Shown: piece after piece, positions 16,114-26,357 of the stretch
Numbering within the stretch: the first letter of the stretch is position 1
Layout: every line of letters begins with the position of its first letter
From: a bacterium
GTDB taxonomy: Bacteria; Bdellovibrionota_G; JALEGL01
Assembly: GCA_022763185.1 (NCBI GenBank)
Contig: JALEGL010000006.1
Coordinates: forward strand, 186,001-250,000
Length of the DNA: 64,000 nucleotides
Reading direction: 5' to 3'
Position numbers and translations under genes: made by a program
Notes under the pieces: generated by a model
What the model was told of the DNA's origin: nothing
Seen by the model: only the letters and a program-made list of their open reading frames with translations
The model's database searches: none

Positions 16114-19100
16114 ATGCCAAAGAGAACAGATATAAAGAGTGTTTTAGTGATTGGGTCTGGTCCAATTGTTATTGGGCAGGCCTGTGAGTTTGATTACAGT
16201 GGCACTCAGGCCTTAAAAGCGCTTAAAGAAGAAGGCTATAAAGTGATTTTGGTTAATTCAAACCCTGCCACAATTATGACCGATCCTATTTATTCAGATG
16301 TGACCTACATTGAGCCTTTGAATGTAGAAACTCTAAGCAAAATTATTGAAAAAGAACGACCAAACGCCTTGCTTTCTACCATGGGAGGCCAAACTGCCTT
16401 GAACTTGGCCATGGATTTGGCCAAAGAAGGGGTACTTGAAGCGTATAATGTAGAAGTCATTGGCGCCAACATTGAATCGATTGAAAAAGCTGAAAATAGA
16501 GAGCGCTTTAAACAAGCCATGAATAAAATTGGTGTTCCTCAACCCAAGAATGGTTATGTACATAGTTTAGAGGAAGCCAGAAAACTCAAAGAAGAAATAG
16601 GCTTACCAGCAATTATCCGGCCATCCTTTACCTTGGGTGGCTCAGGTGCCAGCATGGCGTTCAATGATAAAGAGTTTGAAAAACTGGTGCTCAATGCCCT
16701 GCATTTCAGTCCTATTTCTGAGGTTTTAATAGAAGAGTCCATCTTAGGTTGGAAAGAGTATGAGTTGGAAATGATGCGTGACAAAAACGACAATGTTGTG
16801 GTTGTTTGCACCATTGAGAATCTAGATCCCGTAGGTGTTCACACCGGAGACAGTATTACTGTGGCGCCAAGCCAAACACTCAGCGACAAAGATTATCAAA
16901 AGTTACGAGACTACTCGTTAAAAATCATGCGTGAAATTGGTGTTGATTCTGGCGGATCTAATATCCAGTATGCGGTGAATCCAGAAAATGGTGAAGTTTA
17001 TGTTATTGAGATGAACCCAAGAGTTTCACGCAGCTCTGCTTTGGCTTCAAAGGCCACAGGTTACCCTATTGCCAAGATTGCTGCCAAACTTGCTGTTGGC
17101 TATACCTTAGATGAGATTAGCAATGATATTACGCAAGTGACCAAGGCATCGTTTGAGCCGAGTATTGATTATGTGGTGACTAAGATCCCACGTTTTGATT
17201 TTGCTAAGTTTCCTGAGTCTAACCGTAGTTTGTCGCCTCAAATGAAAGCGGTGGGTGAGGTAATGAGCATGGGTAGAAATTTTTTGGAGTCTTTTCAAAA
17301 AGCTTTATGCTCACTAGAAATTAATCTTAATGGTTTAAGTTTAAATCCAGACTATGCGCACACTTTATCCGATGAACAAGTCTTTGCCCAAGTCAGAACG
17401 GCAACGCCACAAAGAATCATGTTGCTATCAGAAGCTTTAAAACGTGGCATGAGCATTGAAGATCTTGCTGAAGCCACACAAATTGACCCATGGTTTATTG
17501 CTCAAATTCATCAAGTGGTTGTGGCAGAAAATAAAATTCAAGAGCAAAGCCTAGAAAAAATTTCAGCTTTGGATATGCACCATTATAAGTCTTTGGGCTT
17601 TTCTGATCATCGTTTGGGGCAATTGCTCAAAGTTGATGAAGATAGTGTGAGAAATCATCGAGTTAAAAATAATGTTTTACCCAACTATAAAGTGGTGGAT
17701 ACCTGTGCCGGTGAGTTTGCAGCAACAACCAATTATTTGTATTCTTGTTATGCGCATGCCAGTGAAGCTGAACCAAGTAACAAGAAAAAAGTGATTATTT
17801 TGGGCAGCGGCCCCAATAGAATTGGTCAAGGGGTAGAATTTGATTACTGTTGTGTGCAAGCAAGCCTGGCTCTAAAGGCGATGGATGTTGAAAGCATTAT
17901 GGTCAACTGTAATCCAGAAACGGTGTCTACAGATTATGATATTTCAGATCGTTTGTATTTTGAACCTTTAAGTTATGAACATGTCCTCAATATTTTAGAG
18001 CGTGAACAGCCTGATGGCGTTGTTTTGCAATTTGGTGGGCAAACGCCGCTAAAGTTAGCCAAAGTGATTGCCGATAAAGGTTGGTCTATATTAGGAACAG
18101 ATTATGATGCCATTGATTTGGCGGAGGATAGAGAACGATTTAAAACTCTATTGCAAGAGCTCAACATTAAACAACCGCAAAATGGCATTGCACAAGACTT
18201 TAATGAAGTTTTGCAAGTGGCTAAAAGCATTGAGTATCCATTGGTGGTCAGACCGTCTTATGTTTTAGGTGGAAGGGCAATGGAAATTGTTTACTCACAA
18301 GAAGAATTGGAAAATTACTTAAAACGCAATATTGGCTTTACTGAGCAGCAGCATATACTGTTGGATCATTATTTAGATCATTCCATTGAACTGGATGTGG
18401 ATGCAATCAGTGATGGTCAAAACGCTACGGTTTGCGGTATCATGGAGCATGTTGAGCAAGCGGGTGTCCACTCAGGCGATAGCTCCTGTGTGTTGCCACC
18501 CTTTTCAATTAAAGAAAAATTGATGGAGCAAATTAAAGATCATACTCAAAAAATTGCAGCCGCATTAAAGGTTAAAGGCTTTTTAAATATTCAATTTGCC
18601 ATTCAAAATGATGTTTTGTATTTGATTGAAGTCAATCCCAGAGCCTCACGGACCATACCGTTTGTGAGTAAAGCTGTGGGGAGAAACTTGGTTGCCATGG
18701 CCATGGATGTTTTGATGGGCAAAAGCATTGAAAAATTGCCTAAAATTGATTTGAAAAATCTTAAATATTTTGCTGTCAAGTCACCGGTTTTTCCATTTTT
18801 AAAGTTTTCAAAATCAGATACCATTTTAGGGCCAGAGATGAAGTCTACTGGAGAGTCCATGGGTAATGATATGTCTTGGGAAGTGGCGTATGCCAAAGCA
18901 CAGATTGCAGCTGGGAATGAATTACCTTTATCCGGTACAGTTTTTATGAGTTTGAATAATAATGACAAAGAAGAGTGCTTGGACATTGCCAAGCGTATGC
19001 GAGATAATGGCTATTCTATAATAGCCACGCGGGGAACAGCTCAATACTTAATTGAGCACGGAGTGCCAGCACAAAAAGTGAATAAAGTGGTTGAAGGCAG

Positions 19101-19326
19101 ACCACATATTGTTGATAAGATTGTCAATGGTGAAGTGGACTTGGTGTTCAATACCACCATGGGCAAACAATCCGTGAAAGATTCTTACTCTATACGGCGT
19201 TCAACTTTAGAAAAAGGCGTATCTTATTTTACGACCTTGCAAGGAGCAATGGCTGCCTCCAAGGCGATAGAAAAAATCAAACAAGGTAAAGTAGAGCCCA
19301 TAGCTTTGCAAACCATGTATGCTTAA
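16114..19326 (+). CDS. carB: Carbamoyl-phosphate synthase large subunit
   Basis: Makes carbamoyl phosphate from bicarbonate, ATP and ammonia supplied by CarA, feeding pyrimidine and arginine synthesis. Length (1070 residues) is standard. Two homologous halves are visible, each opening with a G-S-G-P motif: [19 protein letters not shown] near residue 12 and [17 protein letters not shown] near 565. Each has an ATP-grasp domain ([10 protein letters not shown] and [11 protein letters not shown]). The C-terminal methylglyoxal-synthase-like allosteric domain spans about 930-1070 and contains ATRGTAQYL. An AGAGGG site lies 7 bases before the ATG. Confidence 0.97.
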   Translation: MPKRTDIKSVLVIGSGPIVIGQACEFDYSGTQALKALKEEGYKVILVNSNPATIMTDPIYSDVTYIEPLNVETLSKIIEKERPNALLSTMGGQTALNLAMDLAKEGVLEAYNVEVIGANIESIEKAENRERFKQAMNKIGVPQPKNGYVHSLEEARKLKEEIGLPAIIRPSFTLGGSGASMAFNDKEFEKLVLNALHFSPISEVLIEESILGWKEYELEMMRDKNDNVVVVCTIENLDPVGVHTGDSITVAPSQTLSDKDYQKLRDYSLKIMREIGVDSGGSNIQYAVNPENGEVYVIEMNPRVSRSSALASKATGYPIAKIAAKLAVGYTLDEISNDITQVTKASFEPSIDYVVTKIPRFDFAKFPESNRSLSPQMKAVGEVMSMGRNFLESFQKALCSLEINLNGLSLNPDYAHTLSDEQVFAQVRTATPQRIMLLSEALKRGMSIEDLAEATQIDPWFIAQIHQVVVAENKIQEQSLEKISALDMHHYKSLGFSDHRLGQLLKVDEDSVRNHRVKNNVLPNYKVVDTCAGEFAATTNYLYSCYAHASEAEPSNKKKVIILGSGPNRIGQGVEFDYCCVQASLALKAMDVESIMVNCNPETVSTDYDISDRLYFEPLSYEHVLNILEREQPDGVVLQFGGQTPLKLAKVIADKGWSILGTDYDAIDLAEDRERFKTLLQELNIKQPQNGIAQDFNEVLQVAKSIEYPLVVRPSYVLGGRAMEIVYSQEELENYLKRNIGFTEQQHILLDHYLDHSIELDVDAISDGQNATVCGIMEHVEQAGVHSGDSSCVLPPFSIKEKLMEQIKDHTQKIAAALKVKGFLNIQFAIQNDVLYLIEVNPRASRTIPFVSKAVGRNLVAMAMDVLMGKSIEKLPKIDLKNLKYFAVKSPVFPFLKFSKSDTILGPEMKSTGESMGNDMSWEVAYAKAQIAAGNELPLSGTVFMSLNNNDKEECLDIAKRMRDNGYSIIATRGTAQYLIEHGVPAQKVNKVVEGRPHIVDKIVNGEVDLVFNTTMGKQSVKDSYSIRRSTLEKGVSYFTTLQGAMAASKAIEKIKQGKVEPIALQTMYA

Positions 19327-19389
19327 AAGCCCAAGCACATAAATGCTGGAAGTATTTTATAGAGAGTAGAGGCAATATTTGTCTTTATC

Positions 19390-21882
19390 TTGAAATTTAC
19401 GTTAAAAACCTATGTTATGCCTTTGCTGTATTCAGACCTGCAAGCAATTATTAATGCCATTGAATTTTTAAAAAAGACATCTTTTAAAAGTCCAGTGGCT
19501 GTGAATAATTTTGCAGCACATGTGGTTAAGGTTTTAGAAAAATACAAAAGCACCATACCCGCAGATATTTACCAACATATACAGTCTGTTTTAGTAGCTT
19601 ATGATGATAAAAGTTTGTTAGAGAAACAACAAACAGTCTTATTGATTGAATCCATTTGTACCCAAGAAAAACCAAGCCATTTGCCATCGTTTGAAAGTAA
19701 TGCAAGCAATAGTATGGAAAAACCTGAGCAGAAGGAACAATATTTCAAAGAAGAAGAGCATACACCGATTGATATTGAGCAATGGCAAAAAGATTTTAAA
19801 AAACTGAATCAATCGGTTCAGTATATCAAGGGTGTTGGACCGGCTTTAGCAAAGAAGCTTAAAAAAGTAAGCATTGAAACAGTTGAAGACTTGCTTAAGT
19901 TTTTTCCCAAAAAATATGAAGATAGACGCCACCGTACAGATATAAAAAACTTACAGGATGGTCAGATTTGTTTTGTTGTGGCAGAGGTTGTTTTTTCTGG
20001 AGTCGCTTACTACAAAGGAGCCCGAAAGCGCGTCTATGAAGTCATTGTTAAAGATGATCATGGGGAGTTGAAGTTAAAGTGGTTTCATTTTTATGAAAAA
20101 CAATTGGCCAGTCAATGCAAAGTTGGGCAAAGCTTATTGATTTATGGTCAAATAAAACAGTATGGGCAAGGTTTTGAAATGCATCATCCTGATATAGAGG
20201 CACAAGGGACAAAATTAGATCACAGCAGCTTTGGCCAGCTTGTTCCCATATACAAAGATGTGCAGGGCGTTTATCCAAAAACCTTGAGAAAAATTATTTT
20301 ATCCGCCTTAACTCAGCATATAAAAAAAATTGCCTGTGTGCTGCCAAAAGATCTTTGTAAAGGCTTGAATTTAAACCACCCAAAAAACAGTATTGAAAAG
20401 CTGCATTACCCGCAGTTGATTTTAAGAGATTTGGAGATCTACGGCTTACAAAAAACATTTATTGTTGAAGAATTATTTTTTTATACATTAGCCATGTACC
20501 TACGTAAAAATATTCAAAAAAAACATTTAGGCATTGCCCATGTTTTGCCTTCAAAAGCAAAAGAAAAGCTATTACATGATTTACCTTTTGCCTTAACACA
20601 AGATCAAAAGACGGTTTTAAAACAAATCTTAGAAGACATGAAAAATCAGTCCCCGATGAATCGGCTTTTGCAGGGAGATGTGGGGAGTGGAAAAACCATT
20701 GTTGCACTTTTAGCGGCTTTGCATGCCGTTGATAATGGCAGCCAAGTGGTTTTTTTAGCGCCAACAGAAGTTTTATGTCAGCAGCATTATCAAAGCATAA
20801 TAAAGCTTGTTGAGGGCTTCAATATAAAGCTGGCACTTTTGTTGGGAAAACAAAAAAAATCAGAAAAGGTTGCACTGCTTAAACAATTAAAACAGGGAGA
20901 TATTAATATTGTTGTAGCAACGCATGCAGTTTTAGAAGATGACGTGATATTTGAAAAATTAGGTTTGGTGATTGTTGATGAGCAGCATCGTTTTGGCGTT
21001 TATCAACGATCAAAATTAAAAAATAAAGGCGATAATCCAGATATTTTGGTCATGTCTGCAACCCCCATTCCTAGAACCTTAGCCTTAACTTTATATGGTG
21101 ATTTGGATGTCAGTCAAATCAAGCAATTGCCGCAAGGAAGAAAAACCATTGTTACGCATGTATGCCCAGAAAGACGAAGGCATGAAGTTTATCAACATAT
21201 AGAGTTGGCTGTGCAGCAGGGTAGACAGGCATTTATTATTTATCCTCTGGTTGAAGAGTCAGATAAAGTAGACCTTAAAGATGCAAGCAGTATGGCTGAG
21301 CAATTGCAAAACAGTGTATTTCCCAATCATAAAATTGGTTTAGTCCATGGCCGAATGAAAAGTGATGAAAAGAATGCCATCATGCAGGCTTTTGAAAAAC
21401 ATGAATTGGATATCTTGGTCTCGACAACGGTGATTGAGGTAGGAATAAATATTCCCAATGCCAGTATTATGGTGATTGAGCATCCAGAGCGATTTGGTTT
21501 GTCTCAGCTACATCAATTACGCGGAAGAGTTGGGCGAGGTGAACACGAAGCAAAGTGTTTTTTAATACATCCGCAAGGTATTTCACAGCTTGCCAAAAAG
21601 CGTTTACAGGTATTTGCTTCAACCACAGATGGGTTTATTTTAGCTGAAGAAGACTTGAAAACCAGAGGTCCAGGTGATTTTTTTGGTCGGGAGCAATCGG
21701 GTTTTCCAAATTTTAAATCAGCATTATTTCCCAGAGACTTAAGTTTATTAGAAAAAGTAAGGCACTACATCGTGAATCTCCTTCAGAATGATCCAAGCTT
21801 AGAGCATCAAGACCATCAGCAACTTCAAATAATATTGCAAGAACAGTGGAATAAACGCATTGAGTTAATGCAAGTCAGTTAA
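19390..21882 (+). CDS. recG: ATP-dependent DNA helicase RecG
   Basis: Branch-migration helicase that regresses stalled replication forks and resolves recombination intermediates. The wedge/OB domain begins at about residue 150 (IKGVGPALAKKLKK, FFPKKYEDRR). Helicase motifs follow: Walker A QGDVGSGKT, DEQHRFGV (motif II), SATPIPRTLAL (III), STTVIEVGINIPNA (V) and QLRGRVGRG (VI). The encoded protein (830 residues) exceeds the usual ~690 because of about 140 extra N-terminal residues. The first codon is uncertain: TTG at 19390 or ATG at 19417, neither with a good ribosome-binding site. The gene follows carB by 63 bases. Confidence 0.94.
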   Translation: MKFTLKTYVMPLLYSDLQAIINAIEFLKKTSFKSPVAVNNFAAHVVKVLEKYKSTIPADIYQHIQSVLVAYDDKSLLEKQQTVLLIESICTQEKPSHLPSFESNASNSMEKPEQKEQYFKEEEHTPIDIEQWQKDFKKLNQSVQYIKGVGPALAKKLKKVSIETVEDLLKFFPKKYEDRRHRTDIKNLQDGQICFVVAEVVFSGVAYYKGARKRVYEVIVKDDHGELKLKWFHFYEKQLASQCKVGQSLLIYGQIKQYGQGFEMHHPDIEAQGTKLDHSSFGQLVPIYKDVQGVYPKTLRKIILSALTQHIKKIACVLPKDLCKGLNLNHPKNSIEKLHYPQLILRDLEIYGLQKTFIVEELFFYTLAMYLRKNIQKKHLGIAHVLPSKAKEKLLHDLPFALTQDQKTVLKQILEDMKNQSPMNRLLQGDVGSGKTIVALLAALHAVDNGSQVVFLAPTEVLCQQHYQSIIKLVEGFNIKLALLLGKQKKSEKVALLKQLKQGDINIVVATHAVLEDDVIFEKLGLVIVDEQHRFGVYQRSKLKNKGDNPDILVMSATPIPRTLALTLYGDLDVSQIKQLPQGRKTIVTHVCPERRRHEVYQHIELAVQQGRQAFIIYPLVEESDKVDLKDASSMAEQLQNSVFPNHKIGLVHGRMKSDEKNAIMQAFEKHELDILVSTTVIEVGINIPNASIMVIEHPERFGLSQLHQLRGRVGRGEHEAKCFLIHPQGISQLAKKRLQVFASTTDGFILAEEDLKTRGPGDFFGREQSGFPNFKSALFPRDLSLLEKVRHYIVNLLQNDPSLEHQDHQQLQIILQEQWNKRIELMQVS

Positions 21883-22260
21883 TGCATAATCGGTTGTAGT
21901 GTTTGACGGAAAGATGCTTAAAAAAGACTATTTTTTTGATTGACAGCGAAGCCTCTTGCAAAAGGAGCTTGCATAATGACGCAAATGTGATAGCTTGCGT
22001 TTGATTCTTAGATGTTTTGATTTTTTAAGTGCTTGAAATTAAAAGAGTCGTAAGAAGGAAAGGGTTGCAAAATGCTAGGCACCATTTTGTAGGGGGAAAT
22101 GAGATGGCGGAACCCAACACTCAACGACAATTTGTCGCAACTCAACCTCCAAACGACTCATCTAAGAGAATAGGTTTTTTGAAAAAAAAATGCAAGTAAA
22201 TAATTTAAAAAACCTATATTTATTTTAATCATTTATACTCTTGTATCAGTATAATTTATT
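21883..22260. other. 378-base spacer with hairpins between convergent genes
   Basis: No gene is supported between recG and the convergent acyl-CoA ligase gene. Several inverted repeats are present: ACGCAA/TTGCGT near 21981-22002, CAAAATG/CATTTTG near 22070-22095, and the long stem at 22170-22217. The first two recall the hairpins after lepA (a GCAAA/TTTGC-type stem followed by an AG-rich run), suggesting a related degenerate repeat. Confidence 0.5.
22170..22217. terminator. Candidate bidirectional terminator
   Basis: Perfect 11-base inverted repeat ATAGGTTTTTT / AAAAAACCTAT separated by 26 bases. It lies just downstream of the minus-strand acyl-CoA ligase gene and downstream of recG. The T-rich arm faces both convergent genes. 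The loop is long and the stem is AT-rich, so strength is doubtful. Confidence 0.4.
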
Positions 22261-24054
22261 TTAACGGTACATTGTGTCAATTTGTGCTTTATAAAGCTGT
22301 CTAATCTCTTTTCGCTTTAATTTTAGCGTGGGGGTTAAGGTATTGTTTTCTTGAGAAAAAGCTTCTTCAAGCAAAGTGAAATACTTTAGTGTCTGATAAG
22401 ATGCCAGAGAGGCATTGGTTTTATCAATAATCTTTTGATAGTGTTTGATCACTTGGGCATGTTGCAAACGATCATTTTGACTTAAGGGATAAAGAGCCTT
22501 GATTTGCCTACGTTTTATCCACTGATCCAAACCATGATGATCAGGGACAATAAGTACAGATAAATACTTTTTACCCTCGCCAATCACACAGGCATTTTCA
22601 ATATAAGGGTTACTTTTTAAAGTGTTTTCTATGGGGCTTGGGGCAATATTTTTACCACCAGAGCTAACAATAATATCTTTGATGCGATCGGTAATAACAA
22701 TATGCCCATCCGCATCAACTTGGGCAATATCTCCGGTTTTTAGGTAACCGTCTTCAGAAAAAGCATTGCCAGTGGCTTCATCGTCTTTAAAATAGCCCAG
22801 CATTATACTCGGACCTTTGACCATCAGTTCATGGCTGTCAGGATCAATTTTATAACTTATATCGGGTAAGGGCGGACCGACGGTATCTGTTTTGGGATTA
22901 TCAGGCCGATTTGTACTTATAACAGGAGACGCTTCTGTTAGTCCATAACCCTGAAGGATGGTTAATTCAATCCCATTAAAAAACTTGGCCAAATCAGGAT
23001 TAAGCGCAGCTCCACCAGAGACAATGAAGCGTAGGTTTTTCCCGAACTTATGTGTTATTTTTTTGAAAAATGTCTTTTTAAAGATCGTCATCAGAAATTT
23101 TTGTTTAAGGTTTAGTGCATTTCGTGATTGACGTGTACTGTTAAGCTCAATATAACGTAGAATGAGCTTACCGATTCTTAGTGGCATGGGATGGAGTTTG
23201 TTTAAAATGGCTGTATGCACTTTTTCTAAAACTCTTGGTACAGTAAACATGAGGCTGGGATTGATCTGACCTAAATAAATAGAAACTTTATTGATATCAT
23301 CAGCAAAAGCAATTTTACAGGCGGTCATCATGCAGGTGTAGGTTGCAGCAGTGCGTTCAAATGCATGGCACAAGGGTAAAAATGCAAGGTGACAATCTTC
23401 TGGGCCAATATTGTCAACAACCCTAGAGCAATCCCAGGCATTACAGAAAATATTTTTGTGACTTAGCATAACACCTTTGGGTTGACCTGTGGTTCCTGAA
23501 GTATAAATAATACTGGATAAGCTTTTTGGATCAATCGTATTAATATGGCTTAAGACGATATCAATATTGTTATTGTTGAGATTACTCTTGTCCAAGTTAT
23601 CGATTGGAGATTGAAAGACCTTCTTGGGTGAAATCGACAAAACATGTTTTAAATGGGTGTAAGGGGTCAAATGTTTAAATGCTGGGTGCTGAATTACAGA
23701 CTCTCCCAAAAGAGCGACTTTAACTTGTGCGTGGTTTAAAATAAACTCTGTTTGTTGCTTAGAGCCACTAGGGTATAAAGGTACGGTAACACCTCCAATG
23801 CTCTGAACAGCCAAGTCTGCCATAATCCATGCTGAGCTGTTTTCTCCCATGATGGCCACAGCATCCCCTTTTTCTACTCCCAATCTTTGCAAGTGCATGG
23901 CATAAGAAGCAATGATTTGTGCTGCTTCTTGCCAGGTAATCCAAGACCAGGAACCATCGATAGGATCAGCAAATACAGGCTTATGCGCATGTTGATGAAC
24001 ATGTCTAAAAAAAATAGAGGGGATAGATTGTTGCTGGTCTAAAGGTTTGCTCAC
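22261..24054 (-). CDS. Long-chain fatty acid--CoA ligase (AMP-forming)
   Basis: Activates a fatty acid to its acyl-CoA through an acyl-adenylate. The 597-residue protein has the P-loop motif IIYTSGTTGQPKGVMLSH near residue 182, the A5-type motif GYGLTEASPVIS near 371, the ribose-binding YLKTGDIAQVDADG near 432 and the catalytic-lysine hinge RIKDIIVSSGGKNIAPSPIE near 456. Its layout matches the FadD15/eukaryote-like branch of long-chain acyl-CoA synthetases. It lies on the same strand as the hut genes but 169 bases beyond hutG, so it may be transcribed separately. Confidence 0.93.
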   Translation of the reverse strand: MSKPLDQQQSIPSIFFRHVHQHAHKPVFADPIDGSWSWITWQEAAQIIASYAMHLQRLGVEKGDAVAIMGENSSAWIMADLAVQSIGGVTVPLYPSGSKQQTEFILNHAQVKVALLGESVIQHPAFKHLTPYTHLKHVLSISPKKVFQSPIDNLDKSNLNNNNIDIVLSHINTIDPKSLSSIIYTSGTTGQPKGVMLSHKNIFCNAWDCSRVVDNIGPEDCHLAFLPLCHAFERTAATYTCMMTACKIAFADDINKVSIYLGQINPSLMFTVPRVLEKVHTAILNKLHPMPLRIGKLILRYIELNSTRQSRNALNLKQKFLMTIFKKTFFKKITHKFGKNLRFIVSGGAALNPDLAKFFNGIELTILQGYGLTEASPVISTNRPDNPKTDTVGPPLPDISYKIDPDSHELMVKGPSIMLGYFKDDEATGNAFSEDGYLKTGDIAQVDADGHIVITDRIKDIIVSSGGKNIAPSPIENTLKSNPYIENACVIGEGKKYLSVLIVPDHHGLDQWIKRRQIKALYPLSQNDRLQHAQVIKHYQKIIDKTNASLASYQTLKYFTLLEEAFSQENNTLTPTLKLKRKEIRQLYKAQIDTMYR

Positions 24055-24223
24055 AAACTCCTATTATGACGGAGAGTCTATAAAATATCAATAAATAGAT
24101 AGAGTTAGAAAAGGTACTGCCTTGCCTTTTACTGTGATTTAAGTTTTATAGATCAACTTCTTTCCAGGTAGGCGGTGCTAAAGGGAAATGGTAATTGGTT
24201 TCAAATAAAACAATACTTTTTCT

Positions 24224-25165
24224 TTATGCGCTCATAACGTTGTAGACTATTTTGGCGGCGAGTTTGGCCGTTCTGTTATATGTATCGTATTTGGGGGCGA
24301 GTTCATAAATGCCCATGCTTTGTAAAGAGTTTAGAGCTAGGTTGTAAGGAGCGAAGTCTAACAAAATCTGTGGGCTTAGGCCAAAGCTTGCTTGAGCGCT
24401 AACCCCAGGGGCATGGCATGCTGCAAAAGCATCCAAATCAATGTTGAAATGCCAAGGCACGGTGTTCATGGCTGTGATCAATTGAGAAAATTTTTTTAGT
24501 TGCTGAGTATCGGTGGGCATGTATTCAAGCCAGTGAGCATCAACGTTTTGATCTTGCATCCACTCAACCAGCTGGGCATTGTTAGATGCTTTTTGTAAAC
24601 CAAAGGGGTGGTAGTGTTTGCCCAAAATACCACATTCAGTGATCAGTCTATAAAAAGGGGTACCGCTGGATATAATATTGTTTTTTTCATAGGGCCTGAC
24701 ATCACTGTGAGCATCCAAATTAACAATATGATGATCTTGAGCATCTTTTTTGGTGGTAAGGCAACCGGCTATTTCTGCATAGGCGATGTCATGGCCACCA
24801 CCAATGACCAAAACTTTACTTTGAGTAAACGTTGTTTTGATCTGGGCAATGATGTGTTTGAGTTGTTCATGGCTGGACGCAAGGTCTCGGGCGAGTTTTA
24901 TGTCGCCTAAGTCACAGATACTGTTTGGAGTAGGTGCATTTGAACCCAAAGACAGATTATAAAAAGCCTCTCTAAACGCCTTGGGACCTTCTTTTGCTCC
25001 CTCACGACCGTAGTTATTTTTTACCCCTCGGTCATCTGGAACCCCAATCATAAACCACAATGCTTGGTTAAAGTCTTTTGTTAAGCAATGAGAGCCAACA
25101 GTGGCTCTTGCCTTTGCGGTATAATTTTCTGGTGAATAAAAGTGGTGTTCAAGTTTCTTGTTCAT
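24224..25165 (-). CDS. hutG: Formimidoylglutamase (arginase family)
   Basis: Last step of the four-step histidine degradation route: hydrolyses N-formimidoyl-L-glutamate to glutamate and formamide. The ureohydrolase metal motifs are present: GGGHDIAYAE near residue 115, NLDAHSDVRP near 142 and NIDLDAFAACHAPG near 235. The ATG at 25165 (2 bases after the hutI stop) gives 313 residues; an upstream ATG at 25195 would overlap hutI by 28 bases. Its place beside hutI and hutU supports HutG over agmatinase or arginase. Confidence 0.93.
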   Translation of the reverse strand: MNKKLEHHFYSPENYTAKARATVGSHCLTKDFNQALWFMIGVPDDRGVKNNYGREGAKEGPKAFREAFYNLSLGSNAPTPNSICDLGDIKLARDLASSHEQLKHIIAQIKTTFTQSKVLVIGGGHDIAYAEIAGCLTTKKDAQDHHIVNLDAHSDVRPYEKNNIISSGTPFYRLITECGILGKHYHPFGLQKASNNAQLVEWMQDQNVDAHWLEYMPTDTQQLKKFSQLITAMNTVPWHFNIDLDAFAACHAPGVSAQASFGLSPQILLDFAPYNLALNSLQSMGIYELAPKYDTYNRTAKLAAKIVYNVMSA

Positions 25166-25167
25166 TG

Positions 25168-26355
25168 CTAAAAAGACATGAAGGATTGTTGCCATAAATT
25201 TTCACCATATCTATAGGCAAGTTCGGATAAGGTTTTGGCTTGAAAAAGATTGAGTTTACAGTTCTGTCCTTGCGTCAATGACCAATCAGCAAGGTCTTCA
25301 TTTAAAGCTTTTAGCGGCGCAATGCAGCTTGCATACAATAACTCTTGTTCTGTCATCCCCATTTTTTTCATGCCCAAATGCAGTAAAAAAGGCCAAGACA
25401 TGCTGGGCTGTGAGCCAGGGTTGTAATCTGAGCTGATGGCTGGTTTGACACCGGTCGGACGAATGTCTTGCATGTGGACAAAACCTTCATTGATGTAAAA
25501 ACTGGTGGCCGGCAAATAAACCACTTGCACGCCTGCGGCGTGTAGTGCTTTGAGTTGCTTAAGGGTGGTGTGGCGACAATGATCAACGCTGACAATTTTA
25601 TGTTTGGCAGCAATGTCGGCAGCGCCTAGGTTTTTGATCTCATCAATATGAGCTTTAACGTTTAAGTTTAAGCTGCGACAGTGTTGAATAATATCTTGTA
25701 AGTCTTGCGCTGAAAAAAAACCGTCATCAATAAAGATATCAACAAAGTCTGCTAACTTTTCTTTGGCAATTAAAGGTAAAGATTGGCTGTAAATTGCATT
25801 AAGATAATCTTGTTTTGGGATGCCTTTGGGGATAGCGTGCGCACCCATATATGTGATCCAAAGCTTTATTGGAGAATCCTTTTGTACTTGTTTGAGTAAG
25901 CGCAATTGACGGATTTCCTGTTCATGGCTAAGGCCATAACCGGTTTTGATTTCTAAACCACAAACACCTTGCACCTGAAATTTTTGGATGCGTTGTTTAA
26001 GTAAGGATAGGAGTTCATCATCGCTGGCTTGTTTGGTTGCTGCGTGCGTGGAAAGAATACCGCCACCTGCCTTGGCAATATCTAGATAAGATTTTCCTTG
26101 GCATTTCATCTCAAATTCATGGGCACGGTTACCGGCAAAAATACTATGCGTATGACAATCAATCAATGCCGGGAGTCCAAGTAAATTTTGACCATCAATG
26201 CTTTTAACAGCTTCATTGATTTGAATGGGCTTGTCAGAAACGTGTTCAAGTTTACCATCTGCATCAATGACAACATGGCAGTCTTGCATTTGCACAATCT
26301 GACCCTTGGCATCAAAATGTTGCAACTTACGTAAATGAGAGATTAAAGTTTTCAT
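25168..26355 (-). CDS. hutI: Imidazolonepropionase
   Basis: Third step of histidine degradation: opens imidazolone-5-propionate to formimidoylglutamate. The 395-residue amidohydrolase carries the metal motif DCHTHSIFAGNRAHEF near residue 67, the substrate-binding KAGGGI near 94, the ETGYG-equivalent EIKTGYGLS near 149, KAHIDE near 239, VDHCRH near 262 and the late SSDYNPGS near 313. It starts 2 bases after the hutU stop and is followed directly by hutG, so hutU-hutI-hutG is one operon. Confidence 0.96.
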   Translation of the reverse strand: MKTLISHLRKLQHFDAKGQIVQMQDCHVVIDADGKLEHVSDKPIQINEAVKSIDGQNLLGLPALIDCHTHSIFAGNRAHEFEMKCQGKSYLDIAKAGGGILSTHAATKQASDDELLSLLKQRIQKFQVQGVCGLEIKTGYGLSHEQEIRQLRLLKQVQKDSPIKLWITYMGAHAIPKGIPKQDYLNAIYSQSLPLIAKEKLADFVDIFIDDGFFSAQDLQDIIQHCRSLNLNVKAHIDEIKNLGAADIAAKHKIVSVDHCRHTTLKQLKALHAAGVQVVYLPATSFYINEGFVHMQDIRPTGVKPAISSDYNPGSQPSMSWPFLLHLGMKKMGMTEQELLYASCIAPLKALNEDLADWSLTQGQNCKLNLFQAKTLSELAYRYGENLWQQSFMSF

Positions 26356-26357
26356 GT

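Noticed and set aside
18603-18992. 129-codon minus-strand frame inside carB
   Set aside because: Antisense shadow of the conserved carB coding region.
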